The notes under the pieces were generated by a model. That model did not search any database. It was not told the origin of the DNA and worked only from the letters and a program-made list of their open reading frames with translations. DNA of 64,000 bases, taken from NCBI RefSeq assembly GCF_030052815.1, contig NC_079510.1, positions 10,549,375-10,613,374 on the forward strand. Reading direction: 5' to 3'. This document shows positions 60,067 to 64,000 of this stretch, piece after piece. A program made the translations under genes and the position numbers. The DNA is from Hevea brasiliensis. Its lineage: Eukaryota > Streptophyta > Magnoliopsida > Malpighiales > Euphorbiaceae. The first letter of the stretch is position 1; every line of letters starts with the position of its first letter.

Positions 60067-62149
60067 TGAACATTTGACTAATCCTCATATTTTTGTTTTG
60101 TTTAATCTTTAATCCCTTTGTATGGTTTAAATCAAAATTTTTATTAGTTAATATATTTAAAGATAAGAAAAATTACCATTATGGATACTAAATAGTTCAA
60201 GACTTAGAGATAAGGAAACTATATAGTTGTTTTTTTCTTTTTAATTATAAGGAATAAATAAAATTTAAATTAATACTTAAAATAACTGAATGAATAAAAG
60301 AGTAAAACTGATAAAAATATAAAAAATAATTAATATATATTTTAAAATAAAAAAATTAAATAATTAATTTCATTAAAAGAAAGTGATTAAATTATAATTT
60401 CACTTTATTATATCTTTTTATCATTTATGCATGGCTCATTAATTTTATTGAGGCAACCTTATCGAAAAAAGTTAAGCGCAAAGGTGACTTTGTTCAATAT
60501 ATTTCACAATTTGAGGGATCTTTTTAAGGTTGGCAAGAACATTTTTAAAAATTTCAACCCAAATTTATTATATAACACTTAACTATTTTTCTTTTTTTTT
60601 TTTTTAATTCATCATTTGATATTTTATACTATTGTTTCAAATTTCAATTATCATCAATTCATTTAGATTTTAGTTTGATTTAATTTATTTTTTATTTATT
60701 TAAAAATTAATTTGATTTGAAAATATTATAAATTGAAATAATTTAAATATAAATGGTTTTTACAAAATGAATTGCATGCACCCTTTAATATTACAATTAT
60801 ATATACTTGAACATTTAATAATTACAACTATAATTTTATGAATAAAAACAACGTATGTATAGATAATATTAGCATTTCAATGGTGGAAAGAAACGCACTC
60901 TTTTCTTTATTATTTTTATTTTTTTTAAATAATGGTTAGATGTTAATTATCCTATATCAATTTATATGTAAATTTATTTTTCATGGTTTTGCTAACAATA
61001 AAGACAAATGACAAATAACCATATAATTTACCCTTTAAAATAGGTTATTTTTGTTTGAAAAATAAATTGATTAGTCCATAACATTTGATTTAACGAACCA
61101 TTTAGATTATATATTCACTTCTTTGATAATTAATGTTACAAAATTAATTAAAATTCTAAAATATATGTGAAAATTTTTAAAATACTCTCTATTAATATTT
61201 TTTATTTATTAAATATAGAAAATTTTCAAAAAATTTTGCTCTATATATCTATTAATAGAAGATATGTTTTTAAATTGTCATATGCATTTTAAATCGTTAA
61301 CTTTTTTTAATATTAACTAAGGGAAAAGTGGAATTGAGACACTAAATAATTTACTAAATTAAATTTTAGGAATTAATTAATTTAATTTTCAAGTACTATA
61401 AACCCACTTGTAATTATGATTTTATTGTAAGAAGCAAATAATTATTCACCTAATACAAATCGTTTAAAAGAAACTACCTGCATAACTATTAAATTTAGCT
61501 TTGTAATTTGAAATGCTTTACTTGCACTTTATTCTAAATGAAATTTCAAAAAATACTTAACAGGAAAATATTTTAGTTCATAGAAAAAATTGATGGGTTA
61601 AATCTGTTGCATGAACTTGAAATTTATACAATAAAAAATAATTTAAAAAATTTTACCAACGTTTTTCCTTTTACTTGTCCTGGTAAAATAAATGCATAAA
61701 TATAAGGTCTACATAATTATATGTTATACAATGATCACATGGGATCTTCTGTAATCATTTTTGTGAGTGTCTTAGTTGTAGGCATATCTAGGATTCCACA
61801 ATGGTAGAGAATGAAATTTTTAAAAGATTTAAATAGTCCAAACTCAATTACTAAAACTAATTTGGGTTAACCATTTTGGGCCTTGTAATTTAAGGCCTGA
61901 AAATTATATTTGTACAAGTTGGACTTGGCTATTACACTGGATTGGTATTATTAGCCACTTTAAGGGCCAATCATTATGTAGTTCAATACTTCAGTGTTAA
62001 GGACTGAAGAGTTATTGAACTACTTGAGCTCCTAGTCTGTAGCCATAAATAAATGACATGGAACATGTCTTGGAAATTTAGGGTATGGTTATGATATTTT
62101 ACATTGATAAAGAGGTGGTAGATTTCAGACATTTTTAGGCATTGGTTTT
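60067..62149. other. AT-rich intergenic DNA
   Basis: Nothing recognisable is present: short AT-driven open frames only and no long repeat found by eye. Confidence 0.4.
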
Positions 62150-62312
62150 TGGTATGCTAAAACCATTGATAGGGGAGATATCAATATTATTAATCACGAA
62201 GGTTAGAATGAGGAAGAGGTAATTGATCACCATGTTGGTGAAGATGATGAGTTTTATAATCAGGGCCTTATACACCATCATGTTGCTCATGTGTTGCAAG
62301 AGGTAGATTGAT
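62150..62312 (+). pseudogene. acidic/His-rich coding-like remnant
   Basis: The plus frame here reads TIDRGDINIINHEG, a stop, then NEEEVIDHHVGEDDEFYNQ, GLIHHHVAHVLQEVD and a stop. Alternating acidic and His residues recall C-terminal tails of plant DNA-transposon proteins (for example CACTA), but the match is from general impression only. There is no start codon in a good context and no neighbouring domain. Confidence 0.2.
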
Positions 62313-62723
62313 ATGACAAACTTTAACATAATTCATCACTAGACACGACAAAACTCAAGAGCATAACGCAATATGAAATTATTTTTAATTTGATTCTAAA
62401 ATAAAATTATTCTTTGCCTTTAATTTTTTTTTTTATTTAAAGAGAAACTAAAAATTGGATTTTTTTTTTTAAAATACAATTCCACTACAAAACATAAAAA
62501 ATCAATCAAATATTCAATTGGAAATTTGAAAAGAAAAATAACAAACACATACATAATTACCTATCATAACCAATCATAAATATCTATGAACACAGAGAGG
62601 GAGAGAAAAAAGCATAGCAAAGAAGATACCCATGGTGTTTCATGGCATGACGTGGGCATAAAAGGTGCACCAAAGCTAGCTTTAAGTGTATAATATCCTA
62701 GTAGGAGCCATCAACGGTGGATC

Positions 62724-62829
62724 TTATGATGGAAGTAGCTTTGCCAAAATGAATTCAAGTTGTCCTTGAAGCATCGCATCCTCAGCGTTGCACATAACTT
62801 GCCATTCATGACCATAGAAAGTGTTATGT
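62724..62829 (-). other. short coding-like stretch, 34 codons
   Basis: On the minus strand a stop-bounded frame reads TFYGHEWQVMCNAEDAMLQG then QLEFILAKLLPS before TAA (62724-62726). The composition is protein-like and unlike the AT-rich surroundings, so it could be a last exon or an exon fossil. I cannot name the protein, and no clear splice acceptor precedes it. Confidence 0.2.
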
Positions 62830-63569
62830 TATTAAAAATGAGTGATAAACATTACTTGATATTAAGGAAAATAAAAGTAAAATAATAAGTCTTTTCTTTT
62901 ACCATTTTTTAACGATCATGCGTCATTTATATTTAGTTTGGTTTTGAACTTGTTAAGTATTATAGTTTATATATATGGTTAGGCCACTATAAATAAAGCC
63001 AACAAACAATAAATTCATTCATTAAATATACTTTTTCTTCTATTTTTAACCCTTAATCTTGGTTAGGACAATCATGCAAAAATTTTTCATGTAAATTGTT
63101 AGCATTATGCTCATTTCTGTTTTCAGTTTCTTTTTTTTGTTATATATGATAGTTAATTTTGATTAATTACTTGCTATTTGTGTTAGTTAAAAATTTCTAT
63201 ACATTTGTTGTTAGCCCAAGTGATAATACTTACTTGGTGATTGAGCCTTAATGAACCAAACTAGACTAAGTTAAGCCACCAACCTTATTATTTTTAGTGC
63301 TTTTTGAAAGATAAGCGATTTTGTACAAGTTGAATCGAGTATAAAAAAAAAAAAGGGTTAGACTAATCATATGTTAATAAGGCCAACACTGCTCCATTAT
63401 CTTTAATCATTTTGAAATTAACTTTTGATGTAGCAGGATTATAGGGAAGATGGAAACAAAAATTATTATGCTTCGTTCCTTATCATCACAAGAGATGTAA
63501 TAAGATATGTATTGATATAAAAAAAAAATGATCAATTTCCATCCAACTCCAATAAGGCTAGATGGGTAT

Positions 63570-63766
63570 TAATAGCTATTTTGAGAGTCAATTATCGATG
63601 AAGGAACCTATGAGGCTAGCAGGGGTCATTGTCCCTTAAAATTTTAATTTTAAATGTGAGCATGCTTTTAATAGATTATCATATTTTCCTACAAAAAGAA
63701 AGTCAAAGTTTAAAAGGTTAGTATTTTTTTATTAGTCCAATTAAACAAAAAAAAGAAATAGTAATC
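63570..63766. repeat. dispersed repeat D, copy 2
   Basis: This matches 32866-33075 and is interrupted or ended on the right by the LTR starting at 63771. The order of landmarks is the same: GAGAGTCAATTATC, AATGTGAGCATG, AGTTTAAAAGGTTA. Confidence 0.7.
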
Positions 63767-63770
63767 ATAT

Positions 63771-64000
63771 TGTAACACACCTCACCCGACTACAGTGTAG
63801 AGGCATGCTACAATCGGTGCCGGAGCACCCTAACTTATCTTACTTTATTTTTTTCTAAATAATTTTGAATTCATTTAATTTAATATCAATTATTTTTCGA
63901 CGGAGAAACCAATGAGAGTTTCCTATTTTATTATCGGCATTGGAGAAAAACAATGAGTTTCCCTATTTTTTATTATCGTGGTATTTCAATATTCACGTTC
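63771..64000 (+). repeat. start of another gypsy-type LTR, cut by the window edge
   Basis: TGTAACACACCTCACCCGAC followed by GTGCCGGAGCACC has the TGTAACAC start shared by the other gypsy LTRs of the window, with a different body. It sits at the right edge of dispersed repeat D, as expected for an insertion. Strand and type depend on sequence beyond 64000. Confidence 0.55.

Overview
The window looks like gene-poor, repeat-rich nuclear DNA of a dicot plant. It is very AT-rich and has long AT and ATT microsatellites. It holds plant-type Ty3/gypsy chromovirus elements primed by initiator-Met tRNA, a plant L1-type LINE, hAT- and Mutator-like small elements, a SAUR gene and a wall-associated-kinase pseudogene. 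A Euphorbiaceae source is only a guess; nothing in the sequence fixes the species.

Layout. 513-10759 is a complete but inactivated Tekay-like LTR retrotransposon on the minus strand, with a perfect 5-bp target duplication (AAAAG). 10.8-19.1 kb is intergenic DNA with a Mutator-like MITE, microsatellites and a copia-like scar. 19301-19684 is the only intact host gene I can support, a single-exon SAUR-type auxin-responsive gene with a TATA box and CT-rich leader. 22.4-34.8 kb (continuing to 45.5 kb) is an old tandem duplication whose two copies were broken by different insertions: a 1.8-kb hAT-like element and a decayed LINE in one, and a second Tekay-like element (34809-45014, plus strand, TSD GTTAA) in the other. 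Each copy therefore serves as the other's empty site.

47.4-55.5 kb is the most unusual region. A long LTR (about 3.9 kb), split by a nested 3.65-kb solo LTR of the same superfamily (TSD AAATT), ends directly against a 607-bp inverted copy of its own first 600 bp. The whole composite is flanked by TATGT on both sides, so it looks like one insertion with two U3-type ends. Both LTRs carry a roughly 190-bp degenerate internal repeat. Both also carry a 24-bp-arm hairpin exactly 39 bp before the LTR end, whose pairing is kept in both copies despite substitutions.

56-64 kb holds a hAT MITE, an unresolved coding-like stretch, a wall-associated receptor kinase pseudogene with an internal deletion, a foldback repeat, coding-like scraps, and the first 230 bp of another gypsy LTR at the window edge.

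No operon, CRISPR array, tRNA or rRNA gene was seen. The two Tekay-like copies share PBS, PPT and domain order, but each has frameshifts or stops in gag and pol, so neither appears autonomous as written. Some of these lesions may be assembly errors (see findings).
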